Source: Actinomycetota bacterium (lineage in GTDB: Bacteria; Actinomycetota; Humimicrobiia; Humimicrobiales; Humimicrobiaceae). Taken from it: a stretch of DNA of 14,325 nucleotides. Location: NCBI GenBank assembly GCA_016927635.1, contig JAFGMJ010000022.1, positions 1 through 14,325 of the forward strand, written 5' to 3'. Below are positions 1 through 6,774 of the stretch, in pieces. The notes under the pieces are model-generated. The model was given only the letters and a program-made list of their open reading frames with translations. It was not told the origin of the DNA and ran no database searches. Made by a program: the position numbers and the translations under genes. Position 1 is the stretch's first letter. The number at the start of each line of letters is the position of its first letter.

Positions 1-17
1 GCAGGGGAGATATTTAT

Positions 18-404
18 ATGTTATTTAAAAACAAACCAAAAGTTTTAACAGAAAAAGGTAAAAAACTTTATAGAAGGAATAATCTTAAAGATGCTTTGAA
101 TTATTTTGATAAAGCCCTTCGTTATGATCCGCGTTATATATCAGCCTGGTGTATGAAAGGCGCTGTTCTTATCAGTCTTAATAAATATGAAGAAGCACTA
201 AGCTGCTATGATGAAGTTATAAAGATAGATCCGGAATTTAAAGACGCCTGGTGCATGAAAGGCTCCATACTTAACAGGACGGGTAATTTCACTGAAGCAG
301 TTAAATATTTTGATAAAGCGCTGCAGATAGACCCGAATTACGGGCAAGCCTGGGCCTTAAAAGAATCAGCAGTCTGCAGTCTTAATAAATGTGAGGAAAT
401 ATAG
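18..404 (+). CDS. Small tetratricopeptide-repeat (TPR) protein
   Basis: The 128-residue product is almost entirely TPR, a helical repeat that mediates protein-protein contacts. Three full 34-residue units are visible at about residues 11-44, 45-78 and 79-112, each ending in a D-P-x-(Y/F)-x-x-A-W pattern. A fourth unit starts at 113 and stops after 16 residues, around the end of its first helix. There is no signal peptide, membrane segment or catalytic domain, so it is probably a cytoplasmic adaptor; its partner is unknown. The ATG at 18 has a strong Shine-Dalgarno (AGGGGAG, 3-9) at good spacing, so the gene seems complete at its 5' end, although its promoter lies outside the window. It converges on the lactate dehydrogenase gene, with 20 bp between the stops and no clear hairpin terminator. 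Units 2 and 3 begin with nearly identical DNA, suggesting recent duplication. The family is clear; the function is not. Confidence 0.85.
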   Translation: MLFKNKPKVLTEKGKKLYRRNNLKDALNYFDKALRYDPRYISAWCMKGAVLISLNKYEEALSCYDEVIKIDPEFKDAWCMKGSILNRTGNFTEAVKYFDKALQIDPNYGQAWALKESAVCSLNKCEEI

Positions 405-424
405 GTTTAATTAAAAACCCCAAT

Positions 425-1849
425 TTAAAACTGGCATACTTTACCAGGATTAAGTATATTTTTAGGGTCAAAAGCTGCTTTTATGCCCATCATCAGCTCA
501 ATATATTCTAAACCGTAATGACTGGACAGAAACTCCTTTTTGGCATACCCTATACCGTGCTCACCTGATACAAGACCGCCAAGTTCTTCAGCCCTTGAAT
601 ACATTTTTTTAAAAATAAGCGCCAGTTTATCTTTCCAGGTTTTTTCGTCCAGTTTATCCCTTAAAACATAGACATGAAGATTTCCGTCTCCAGCATGCCC
701 GAAACTTCTTATTCTTATATCGTTTTCTTTTTGAAGGCTGTCTGTATAATTTATAAATTCTGCAACTTTATTTCTTGGAACCACTACGTCACATTCATCT
801 ATTTCAGAAGTAGAGGCTTTAAGAGCTTCAAGAAGGGCTTTTCTGGCTGACCAGACCATATCTTTTCTTTCATCAGTATCAGATATAAATACATCATAAG
901 CTCCGTCAGAAATACAAATTTTCGCTACTGCATCATAATCTTTTTCAATTTCTTCTTTGCTGCCGCCATCAAATGTAAGCAACAGATATGCGTCTGCGCT
1001 ACTGTCAGGAAATTTCTTTCCAAGATACTCCTCAGCGGCAAGAATCACTTCCCTCTGCATAAATTCTATTGCTGTGGGTATCTTTTTTGACCTTATTATC
1101 TTTGGTACTGAACCTATCGCAGTATTTAAATCAGGATAGGGCACAAGAAGACTTATAGTTTTTTTAGGCAGAGGCAGCAGCTTAAGTATTGCTTTTGTTA
1201 TTATTGCCAGGGTTCCTTCTGAACCGCATACAAGATCAATTATGCTGTAACCCGAACTGTCTTTTACAACTTTACCACCCGGATTTAAAATGGTGCCGTT
1301 AGGAAGCACTATTTCAAGCCCCATTACATAATCCCTTGTAACGCCGTATTTCACTGCCCGCATGCCTCCGGCGTTTGTGCTTATATTACCCCCAATCGTA
1401 GCAGATATTTCACCAGGATCAGGGGGGTAAAAAAAGTCATGGTCCTCAACAAATTTTGCAATCTCCATTAGTAGTACGCCAGGCTCAACAGTAAGGGTTA
1501 GATTTTCTTCATCAAGTTCAAGGATTTTATTCATTCGCAACATGCTGAGCATTATACCTCCGTTGAGGGGCACACAGCTGCCAACAAGACCGGTGCCTGA
1601 TCCTCTTGCAACAACGGGTATATCTTTTTCATATGCATATTTTAAAATCTTTGAGATTTCATCTGCGCTTAAAGGTTCTATAAGCACTTCGGGATAACCC
1701 CTCACAGTGTTTAATTCATCATGGGAAAAATCTTCACTTATTTCTTCATTAATTAAAATTCTTCCTGGCTCTATTATATTTTTCAAATGATCAATATCAG
1801 TTTTATCAATTTTTTTATATTCTTTTTTACATAAGCATTTTAAATCCAT
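425..1849 (-). CDS. lctD: FAD-linked lactate/glycolate dehydrogenase subunit (GlcD/LctD family)
   Basis: This is an FAD-dependent 2-hydroxyacid dehydrogenase, most likely the lactate-oxidising subunit of an Etf-linked complex. The 474 residues carry an N-terminal PCMH-type FAD domain (about 50-225), with the FAD loops [12 protein letters not shown] (83-94), [20 protein letters not shown] (142-161) and GSEGTL (209-214). The C-terminal FAD-oxidase domain has [10 protein letters not shown] (384-393), SGEHGIG (428-434) and [11 protein letters not shown] (460-470), with the conserved histidines 385, 392 and 431. Length matches the family. The ATG at 1849 follows AAAAGGAGA at good spacing and lies 12 bp after the etfA stop. 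The order etfB-etfA-dehydrogenase is that of lctBCD in Acetobacterium woodii, where the complex drives endergonic NAD+ reduction by lactate using reduced ferredoxin. Specificity (D-/L-lactate, glycolate or another 2-hydroxyacid) cannot be read from the sequence; the lactate assignment rests on context. Confidence 0.9.
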   Translation of the reverse strand: MDLKCLCKKEYKKIDKTDIDHLKNIIEPGRILINEEISEDFSHDELNTVRGYPEVLIEPLSADEISKILKYAYEKDIPVVARGSGTGLVGSCVPLNGGIMLSMLRMNKILELDEENLTLTVEPGVLLMEIAKFVEDHDFFYPPDPGEISATIGGNISTNAGGMRAVKYGVTRDYVMGLEIVLPNGTILNPGGKVVKDSSGYSIIDLVCGSEGTLAIITKAILKLLPLPKKTISLLVPYPDLNTAIGSVPKIIRSKKIPTAIEFMQREVILAAEEYLGKKFPDSSADAYLLLTFDGGSKEEIEKDYDAVAKICISDGAYDVFISDTDERKDMVWSARKALLEALKASTSEIDECDVVVPRNKVAEFINYTDSLQKENDIRIRSFGHAGDGNLHVYVLRDKLDEKTWKDKLALIFKKMYSRAEELGGLVSGEHGIGYAKKEFLSSHYGLEYIELMMGIKAAFDPKNILNPGKVCQF

Positions 1850-1861
1850 ATTTTTCTCCTT

Positions 1862-3094
1862 TTATTCAAAAACAGGAACATGATATTGTGTAGACGGTTG
1901 TGTGGACTTTGCAATTTTAATATCTTCAATAAGTTTAGGCACTATTTCATAAATATCTCCAACGACAGCATAGTGGGCAACAGAAAATATAGGCGCTTCA
2001 GGGTCCTTATTAATTGCAAAAATATAATCTGCACTTTTCATGCCTGCTGTGAACTGTACTGCACCCGAAACTCCAAGAGTTATTATCAGTTTTGGCTTTA
2101 CAGTCCTTCCGCTAAGCCCGATCTGTTTTTTTGAATCTATCCAGCCGGATTCAACAAGTGGACGCGTTCCGGCAAAACTGCCGCCCAAAACCTCTGCCAG
2201 CTCATAAGCCAGTGACATATCTTTTTTAGTTTTTATTGCTCTTCCGGCAACAACAATTATTTCAGTCTCAGATATATTCTCCTCGATTTCCTTATGAGCA
2301 ATACTTATATAAGCAATATTTGACTGGAGTTTATTGACATCCATGCTGCATACCGTTACTCTTCCATTTTTTTCAGGCATTCTTTTTGAGCTTTCCATCA
2401 CTTTGTATCTCACAGTTGCAAGCTGTGGTCTGCAATTGGGCGTTATTATCTGCGCCATTATGTTTCCGCCAAATGCAGGCCTTATCTGCACAAGGTCTGA
2501 GTTTTCTTTTATATCAAGATATGTGCAGTCAGCAGTAAGGCCTGTTTTAAATCTTGCCGCAACCCTGGGCGCCAGGGAGCGCCCTGTTGTTGTAGCGCCC
2601 ACAAGTATAACTGAAGGCTTGATATTGTTTATAAAATCCTCAAATGCTGCAGTATAAGGTTCAATTTTAAAAGACTGGAGTTCTTTATAATCATAAATAA
2701 AAACTTCATCAGGCCCATAATAAAGAAGTTCTTCAGCGCTTTCAAATATTGAAAATCCAAGCATCAGGCAATATACTTTATATCCTGATTTTGAAGCAAG
2801 CTCCCTGGCTTTTCCAATAAGCTCATATGTTACAGGATGTATCTTTTGCCTGCTGTGCTCCACATATACTGCAATATCTTTCCAGAGGCTTTTATCAATT
2901 CCCGTTTCTTCTTCTTTTATATACTCCACTGCGCCTGGAGGGCCTTTTTTGACGCAAAGTTTGCACATTTTGCAGGCAGCGTTAATTTCAAGCTTATTAT
3001 TTTTGTATTCAAAAGCGTTAAAAGGGCATAGCTCTATAAGCTTTTCTGCTGTTTTTTTATCTATCTTTTCCTGGTTTATTTTTAATCTGTCCAT
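1862..3094 (-). CDS. etfA: Electron transfer flavoprotein alpha subunit with N-terminal iron-sulfur domain (LctC-like)
   Basis: EtfA binds the FAD that shuttles electrons between EtfB and a partner dehydrogenase. The 410-residue protein is longer than ordinary EtfA (about 310-330) because of an N-terminal ferredoxin-like extension of about 60 residues. It has Cys23 followed by Pro and a CxxCxxC motif (Cys41, 44, 47), enough for one [4Fe-4S] cluster. The EtfA N-terminal domain follows (about 72-270, with GATTTGRSLAPRVAA at 166-180). The C-terminal FAD domain (about 276-395) shows VVAGRA (281-286), QIGLSGRTVKPK (324-335), ITLGVSGAVQ (338-347) and AINKD (360-364). The gene starts 4 bp after the etfB stop with only a weak Shine-Dalgarno, which suggests translational coupling, and ends 12 bp before lctD. 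A. woodii LctC, a ferredoxin-domain EtfA, has similar size and position. The family is certain; membership of an electron-bifurcating or -confurcating complex is strongly suggested by context. Confidence 0.95.
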   Translation of the reverse strand: MDRLKINQEKIDKKTAEKLIELCPFNAFEYKNNKLEINAACKMCKLCVKKGPPGAVEYIKEEETGIDKSLWKDIAVYVEHSRQKIHPVTYELIGKARELASKSGYKVYCLMLGFSIFESAEELLYYGPDEVFIYDYKELQSFKIEPYTAAFEDFINNIKPSVILVGATTTGRSLAPRVAARFKTGLTADCTYLDIKENSDLVQIRPAFGGNIMAQIITPNCRPQLATVRYKVMESSKRMPEKNGRVTVCSMDVNKLQSNIAYISIAHKEIEENISETEIIVVAGRAIKTKKDMSLAYELAEVLGGSFAGTRPLVESGWIDSKKQIGLSGRTVKPKLIITLGVSGAVQFTAGMKSADYIFAINKDPEAPIFSVAHYAVVGDIYEIVPKLIEDIKIAKSTQPSTQYHVPVFE

Positions 3095-3098
3095 ATAT

Positions 3099-3887
3099 TT
3101 AAATAAACTTTAGCTCTTTTAATTTTTCCGTCATTTTTTCTGCGAGCGATTCTCCACTGCCTGTCCATATCTCCCTGTCAAATTTCTCATCTGGCGGAAA
3201 GATTCTTTCGACCTGGGTGGGTGAACCTGCAAGGCCGTAATTCTTTTCATTTTTATCATCCATATGCGCTATTCCCAGTATCTTTATTGGCCTGTCCATG
3301 GTTGCAATTTTCTTTTTATACGACGGTAGCCTTGGCTGAAATATATCTTTTTCCACAGTTATTAAGCAGGGGAAAAGTACCTTTACCGTTCCTGTATATT
3401 CAGGCAGATCCATATCAAGCAATATATATTTATCTGTTGCCTTTATAATTCTTATTACATTTGAAATATGTGGTATTTTCAGGTATTCTGCAATCTCAGG
3501 GCCAACCTGTGCCGTATCGCCATCAGTTGTCTGCTTTCCTGTAATAATAAGGTCAAAATCTTTAAACTGAAGTATGCCCTGTGATAGCGCATATGAAGTG
3601 GCAAGCACATCAGCACCAGCAAATTTTTTATCAGATAAAAGTATACCATCATCAGCGCCCATCAGATATGCCTCTTTTATTACATCCACAGCCTGCGGAG
3701 GCCCCATACTTATGACCATTACTTTGCCCCCGTACTGCTCCCTTAGCTTTAATGCAGTCTCAAGTGCATAAAGATCGTAAGGGTTCATTTTTGAATCTAT
3801 ACCATCCCTTATAAGCACACCGGTTTGGGGGTCAACCTTTACTTTTGATGTGCCGGGTACCTGTTTTATGCAAACAATTATATTCAT
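3099..3887 (-). CDS. etfB: Electron transfer flavoprotein beta subunit, bifurcating type (LctB-like)
   Basis: EtfB pairs with EtfA; in electron-bifurcating Etfs it holds the bifurcating FAD and the NAD(H) site, where classical EtfB holds AMP. The 262 residues show the N-terminal strand IVCIKQVPGTSKVKVDP (4-20), NPYDLYALETAL (35-46), the nucleotide loop GKQTTDGDTAQVGPEIAEYL (117-136), and the family signature around YGLAGSPTQVERIFPP (217-232). The D-G-D-T-A-Q-V-G-P form of the loop and the N-P-Y-D segment resemble EtfB of bifurcating complexes; this is judged by eye. It is the first gene of the etfB-etfA-lctD operon. The ATG at 3887 is preceded by GAGGTGG (3901-3907) at a rather long 13-nt spacing. 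A promoter-like sequence lies about 60 bp further upstream, in the region shared with the aldolase gene. Confidence 0.95.
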   Translation of the reverse strand: MNIIVCIKQVPGTSKVKVDPQTGVLIRDGIDSKMNPYDLYALETALKLREQYGGKVMVISMGPPQAVDVIKEAYLMGADDGILLSDKKFAGADVLATSYALSQGILQFKDFDLIITGKQTTDGDTAQVGPEIAEYLKIPHISNVIRIIKATDKYILLDMDLPEYTGTVKVLFPCLITVEKDIFQPRLPSYKKKIATMDRPIKILGIAHMDDKNEKNYGLAGSPTQVERIFPPDEKFDREIWTGSGESLAEKMTEKLKELKFI

Positions 3888-3956
3888 CTTATTAAAAAAG
3901 CCACCTCTTTTAAAAGCATATTTATAAGGACTTTGAAATCTTTAAAAATTCAAAAT

Positions 3957-3985
3957 ATTATCACATAATAATATTTAATAATCAA
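3957..3985 (-). promoter_or_regulatory. Putative promoter of the etfB-etfA-lctD operon
   Basis: Read on the minus strand: a -35-like TTGATT (3985-3980), a 17-bp spacer, and a -10-like GATAAT (3962-3957) preceded by TGT, giving an extended -10. Transcription would start near 3950, leaving a leader of about 62 nt before the etfB ATG. A short inverted repeat, TATTAT-CAC-ATAATA (3956-3970), overlaps the -10 and could be a regulator site, although the AT richness makes chance pairing plausible. This is inferred from consensus matching only. Confidence 0.5.
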
Positions 3986-4002
3986 GCAGCAACCCATTAA
4001 TA

Positions 4003-4026
4003 ATTGCAGTATTGCAATATATTGCA
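4003..4026. repeat. ATTGCA repeats and a perfect 14-bp palindrome (candidate operator)
   Basis: Three copies of ATTGCA start at 4003, 4011 and 4021. The last two build a perfect 14-bp palindrome, TGCAATATATTGCA (4013-4026). It sits over the -35 of the rightward promoter and about 28 bp upstream of the leftward -35. The symmetry and position are those of a dimeric repressor site. No regulator gene is present in the window to pair with it, so the binding protein is unknown. Confidence 0.45.
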
Positions 4027-4040
4027 TTATGTTTTATAAT
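4012..4040 (+). promoter_or_regulatory. Putative promoter of the aldolase gene
   Basis: A -35-like TTGCAA (4012-4017), a 17-bp spacer and a perfect TATAAT (4035-4040) form a good housekeeping-sigma promoter, with a start expected near 4047 and a leader of about 32 nt. The leader ends in a strong Shine-Dalgarno, GGGAGG (4068-4073), 5 nt before the aldolase ATG. The -35 element lies in the palindrome at 4013-4026, so a protein bound there would probably block this promoter. Confidence 0.6.
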
Positions 4041-4078
4041 TTAAAACAAAAATAATTTAATCAAACCGGGAGGATAAA

Positions 4079-4933
4079 ATGGCATATGTTAACACAAAGG
4101 AAATGCTAATAAAAGCAAGAGAGCAAAAATATGTAGTTGGCGGATTTAACATTGTAAATCATACCTCCCTCGTTGCTGTGTTTGAGGCTGCAAAAGAAAA
4201 CAGGTCCCCGGTTATTGTGCAGACATCACAAAAAACAGTCCTGGAACTTGGATATAAAGTTCTTCCTGCAATAATAAAGGAGCTTGCTGATGAGAGCGAT
4301 GTGCCTGTTGCTATGATACTGGATCACGGCACCAATACTGAAATAATTAAAAATTGCATATTGTCTGGCTGGAGCTCTGTCATGATTGACGGCTCTTCAT
4401 ATCCTTATGAAGAAAATATCAAAATAACAAAAAAAATCGTTGAACTTGCTCACAGTAAAAATGTATCAGTTGAAGGCGAGCTGGGGCATATAGGCGGAAA
4501 AGAAGAGCATATAAGCGTTGACAGCAGCGAAGTGCTTCTGACAGACCCGGAAAAAGCTGTTGAATTTCAAAAAAAGACAGGAATTGATTCACTTGCAGTT
4601 GCAATTGGCACGAAACACGGGTTTTATGATTCAAAATACGAGCTTGATTTCAACAGGCTTGGAAAAATAATGGACCTTACTGATTTTCCTATTGTTATTC
4701 ATGGTTGCTCAGGCCTTGCGGAAAAAGATCTTAAACGGCTTATATCCTTTGGTGTATCAAAGATGAATATCTCAACTGAAATAAAGCATATTTATATAGA
4801 TTCCTGCAGGCAATATATTGAAGATCATCCTGACGAATATGAGCCTGTAAAAAAAATCAGTTTTGTGCAGCAGCAGGTAAAAGATCTTGTTAAAAAATAT
4901 ATGGATATTTTCGGAAGTACAAATAAAGCTTAA
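4079..4933 (+). CDS. fba: Class II ketose-bisphosphate aldolase (fructose/tagatose bisphosphate, GatY/KbaY-like)
   Basis: This is a zinc-dependent aldolase that reversibly splits a ketose 1,6-bisphosphate into dihydroxyacetone phosphate and glyceraldehyde 3-phosphate. The 284-residue TIM barrel carries LDHGT (81-85, catalytic Asp82 and zinc ligand His83), MIDGS (102-106), VEGELGHIGG (131-140), AIGTKHG (175-181, zinc ligand His180), HGCSG (208-212, zinc ligand His208) and KMNISTE (228-234). Length and C-terminal half resemble the tagatose-bisphosphate aldolases GatY and KbaY as much as glycolytic fructose-bisphosphate aldolases, so the substrate is open. The usual HGGSG/HGASG phosphate-binding loop reads HGCSG here. 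No tagatose pathway or sugar-transport genes lie nearby, which mildly favours a general gluconeogenic or glycolytic role. Transcription is divergent from etfB, with a well-formed promoter and strong Shine-Dalgarno. A promoter-poor 95-bp AT-rich gap separates it from the next gene. Confidence 0.92.
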   Translation: MAYVNTKEMLIKAREQKYVVGGFNIVNHTSLVAVFEAAKENRSPVIVQTSQKTVLELGYKVLPAIIKELADESDVPVAMILDHGTNTEIIKNCILSGWSSVMIDGSSYPYEENIKITKKIVELAHSKNVSVEGELGHIGGKEEHISVDSSEVLLTDPEKAVEFQKKTGIDSLAVAIGTKHGFYDSKYELDFNRLGKIMDLTDFPIVIHGCSGLAEKDLKRLISFGVSKMNISTEIKHIYIDSCRQYIEDHPDEYEPVKKISFVQQQVKDLVKKYMDIFGSTNKA

Positions 4934-5028
4934 TATATTTTCCATATCAAAGCCAATTTTTAAAAATATTTTAAATATCAATTTTTATTGGTTATAACTT
5001 AAAACAAAATAAAAGGAAAAGACTTAAA

Positions 5029-5961
5029 ATGATTGTTAAATATAAGCCTGCATATGAATGCGACCTTCACTGCCATACAAAAATGTCTGACGGAAACGAC
5101 ACTTATGAGGAACTGATATTAAAAGCAGCAAACTTAAATATGAAAGCAATCGGTATTGTGGACCATGATATAACTCCAAAAAATCCTGATTTTTTTAAAA
5201 CAATAGCCTCAGATAAAGGGATCGAGCTTGTATTTGGATATGAATTTTCATGCGACTCTTATGTGGATGATGTGCATATAATAGGGTATGAGCTTGACTG
5301 GCAAAACAGACTACTGCTTGAGGAGGAAAAAAGGGCAGCAGCTTCAAAACCTCTGGCATATAAAAAACTTTGCGAAATTTTAAACAGCAACGGCTTCCAG
5401 ATAGATTATGAAAAAGAAATTCTTGAGTTTATAGATGAAAATGGCCAATTGCTTAAAAGAAAACCGGAAGAAGTGCAGAGAAAACATATATTTGAACTTA
5501 TGGCTCAAAAAGGCTATTTTGAATCATGGGAAAAAGCAAAGCTCTTTGTCAGGGACGACCCGGTATTTAATGTAAGAAGAGAAAAAATAAATCCTCTTAA
5601 AGCAATTGAAATAATCCAAGAATCAGGTGGTCTTGCTGTTCTAGCTCATCCATATTTGATTGATGAAAAAATAAATTCTATGGATATAAAAGCCTCTCAA
5701 AGAAAAGATTACATAGATATACTCATATCTGCCGGGCTTGATGGCATAGAATCCTGCTACACTTATAATAAGACATCATATAAAGGCAGCTTAACAAATA
5801 GGCAGATACAGGATTTGGTCGAAGCAGATTATAAAAAAAGGGTAAAATTTTTTACGGGAGGTTCGGATTATCACAATGATGAAAAAAAAGGCGCTAAGAA
5901 TCCGAGATTTATAGGCGAAGCCGGTATAAGTTACAGCCATTTTAAAAAGATTTTTATATAG
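5029..5961 (+). CDS. PHP-domain metal-dependent phosphoesterase
   Basis: The 310 residues form a PHP (polymerase and histidinol phosphatase) domain, a trinuclear-metal phosphoesterase fold. Metal-ligand motifs appear in order: DLHCHTKMSDG (12-22, His14, His16, Asp21), GIVDHD (42-47, His46), GYEFSC (70-75, Glu72), VHIIGY (82-87, His83), RKHIFELM (151-158, His153), LAHPYL (205-210, His207) and GGSDYHND (277-284, Asp280, His282). The insert between residues 90 and 190 is typical of the TrpH/YciV branch. Characterised members of that branch hydrolyse 3',5'-nucleoside bisphosphates or trim 5' RNA ends; the substrate here is not determined. The ATG at 5029 has AAAAGG (5011-5016) upstream at a longish spacing. 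It lies 95 bp after the aldolase gene and may be co-transcribed, but nothing shows that their functions are linked. Confidence 0.85.
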   Translation: MIVKYKPAYECDLHCHTKMSDGNDTYEELILKAANLNMKAIGIVDHDITPKNPDFFKTIASDKGIELVFGYEFSCDSYVDDVHIIGYELDWQNRLLLEEEKRAAASKPLAYKKLCEILNSNGFQIDYEKEILEFIDENGQLLKRKPEEVQRKHIFELMAQKGYFESWEKAKLFVRDDPVFNVRREKINPLKAIEIIQESGGLAVLAHPYLIDEKINSMDIKASQRKDYIDILISAGLDGIESCYTYNKTSYKGSLTNRQIQDLVEADYKKRVKFFTGGSDYHNDEKKGAKNPRFIGEAGISYSHFKKIFI

Positions 5962-5967
5962 CCGTAT

Positions 5968-5990
5968 TTTATCTTTAATTTTTAGATAAA
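5968..5990. other. Weak AT-rich hairpin downstream of the PHP gene
   Basis: TTTATCT (5968-5974) and AGATAAA (5984-5990) can pair as a 7-bp stem with a 9-nt loop, 6 bp after the PHP stop. The stem has one G-C pair and no immediate U-tract; T6 comes about 10 nt later. It could be a poor terminator or a processing site, but chance is plausible in this composition. Confidence 0.25.
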
Positions 5991-6023
5991 TCAGCAAACC
6001 TTTTTTATTAAAAGATTATAGAA

Positions 6024-6029
6024 TATAAT
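6024..6029 (+). promoter_or_regulatory. Putative -10 element for a leaderless phosphatase/kinase transcript
   Basis: A perfect TATAAT lies at 6024-6029. The start site normally falls 7 nt after the hexamer, which is position 6036, exactly the A of the phosphatase ATG. No Shine-Dalgarno is present before this ATG, fitting a leaderless mRNA. No good -35 is visible (T-tract at 6001-6006 at 17-bp spacing), so the promoter call is tentative. Confidence 0.4.
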
Positions 6030-6035
6030 GTCTTC

Positions 6036-6773
6036 ATGGAATACTACGCAAATTCGGATACAGGCAATTACAGGAAGCAAAACGAGGATTATTATTACAT
6101 TTCGGAAAAGCTCTTCATTGTCGCTGATGGTATGGGGGGCCATAATGCTGGTGAAATTGCAAGCAAAACTGCAGTTGAGGAATTTGTCAGGTATTTTAAC
6201 TCTAATTCAGGCCCTGAAATAGAAAGTGGCGATGATAAACCCATAGAAAAGCTTCTTAAGGCATCTATTTCACATGCAAATAATAAAGTTCTTGATCTTG
6301 CATTTTCAAATCCTGCATACAATGGAATGGGCACTACTTTTACCGGCTGCTATATAACTGGGGAAGCTAAAAATGCTGTGCTTCATATTATACATGCTGG
6401 AGACTCAAGAGTATATTTAAAAAGTAAAAGCAGTTTCAGTTTGCTGACTGAAGATCATACGCTTGTAGGCAAAATGTACAGGGACGGCCTCATAACATAT
6501 GAAGAGGCTTTTTCTCACCCTTTGAGAAACTACCTTGAAAATGTGCTGGGGCTTGAAGAAGGTTTTACCTCAGATTATATAGAAACAGGTATTTCAATAA
6601 ATGACATAGTGCTGATATGTTCTGACGGCCTTAATTCAATGTTAAAAGATGCAGAAATAAATCAAATAATAGTAAAATACAAAAAACCCGGCAAAATCAC
6701 AGATGAACTTATTTTAAAGGCTAAAGAAAATGGCGGCCTTGACAATATTACTGCTATAATCATTAAAGTTTAA
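6036..6773 (+). CDS. prpC: PP2C-family protein serine/threonine phosphatase (PrpC/Stp type)
   Basis: This is a metal-dependent phosphatase expected to remove phosphate from targets of the adjacent kinase and from the kinase itself. The 245 residues are a minimal bacterial PP2C with all core motifs: SDTGNYRKQNEDYY (7-20, with Asp18), VADGMGGHNAGEIAS (29-43, metal ligands Asp31/Gly32), GMGTTFTG (97-104), HAGDSRVY (120-127), ICSDGL (194-199, Asp197) and GLDNITAI (234-241, Asp236). There is no membrane segment, so it is cytoplasmic. The ATG at 6036 gives the canonical short N-terminus but has no Shine-Dalgarno. An out-of-frame ATG at 6028 lies just upstream. The kinase gene starts 1 bp after its stop, so the pair is almost certainly a bicistron. 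Firmicutes pair prpC with prkC in the same way, but the flanking genes usual there are missing. Confidence 0.92.
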   Translation: MEYYANSDTGNYRKQNEDYYYISEKLFIVADGMGGHNAGEIASKTAVEEFVRYFNSNSGPEIESGDDKPIEKLLKASISHANNKVLDLAFSNPAYNGMGTTFTGCYITGEAKNAVLHIIHAGDSRVYLKSKSSFSLLTEDHTLVGKMYRDGLITYEEAFSHPLRNYLENVLGLEEGFTSDYIETGISINDIVLICSDGLNSMLKDAEINQIIVKYKKPGKITDELILKAKENGGLDNITAIIIKV

Positions 6774-6774
6774 A

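Noticed and set aside
405..424. Possible terminator between the TPR and lactate dehydrogenase genes
   Set aside because: GGTTT and AAACC-like arms are present, but the stem is too short and AT-rich and no U-tract follows on either strand.
1873..1885. 13-bp sequence CAGGAACATGATA repeated at 14313-14325
   Set aside because: The first copy is simply the end of the etfA coding sequence. The match is short, occurs once at the window edge, and has no flanking inverted repeat, so it is treated as chance.
4934..5028. Terminator or separate promoter between the aldolase and PHP genes
   Set aside because: Only 5-bp arms (CCAAT/ATTGG) can be paired, and the TATAAC at 4993-4998 lacks a -35 with usable match, so neither element is supported.
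6028..6222. Reading frame starting at the ATG 8 bp upstream of the phosphatase start
   Set aside because: It runs inside the phosphatase gene in another frame and its product has no recognisable motif; the phosphatase frame contains every PP2C motif.
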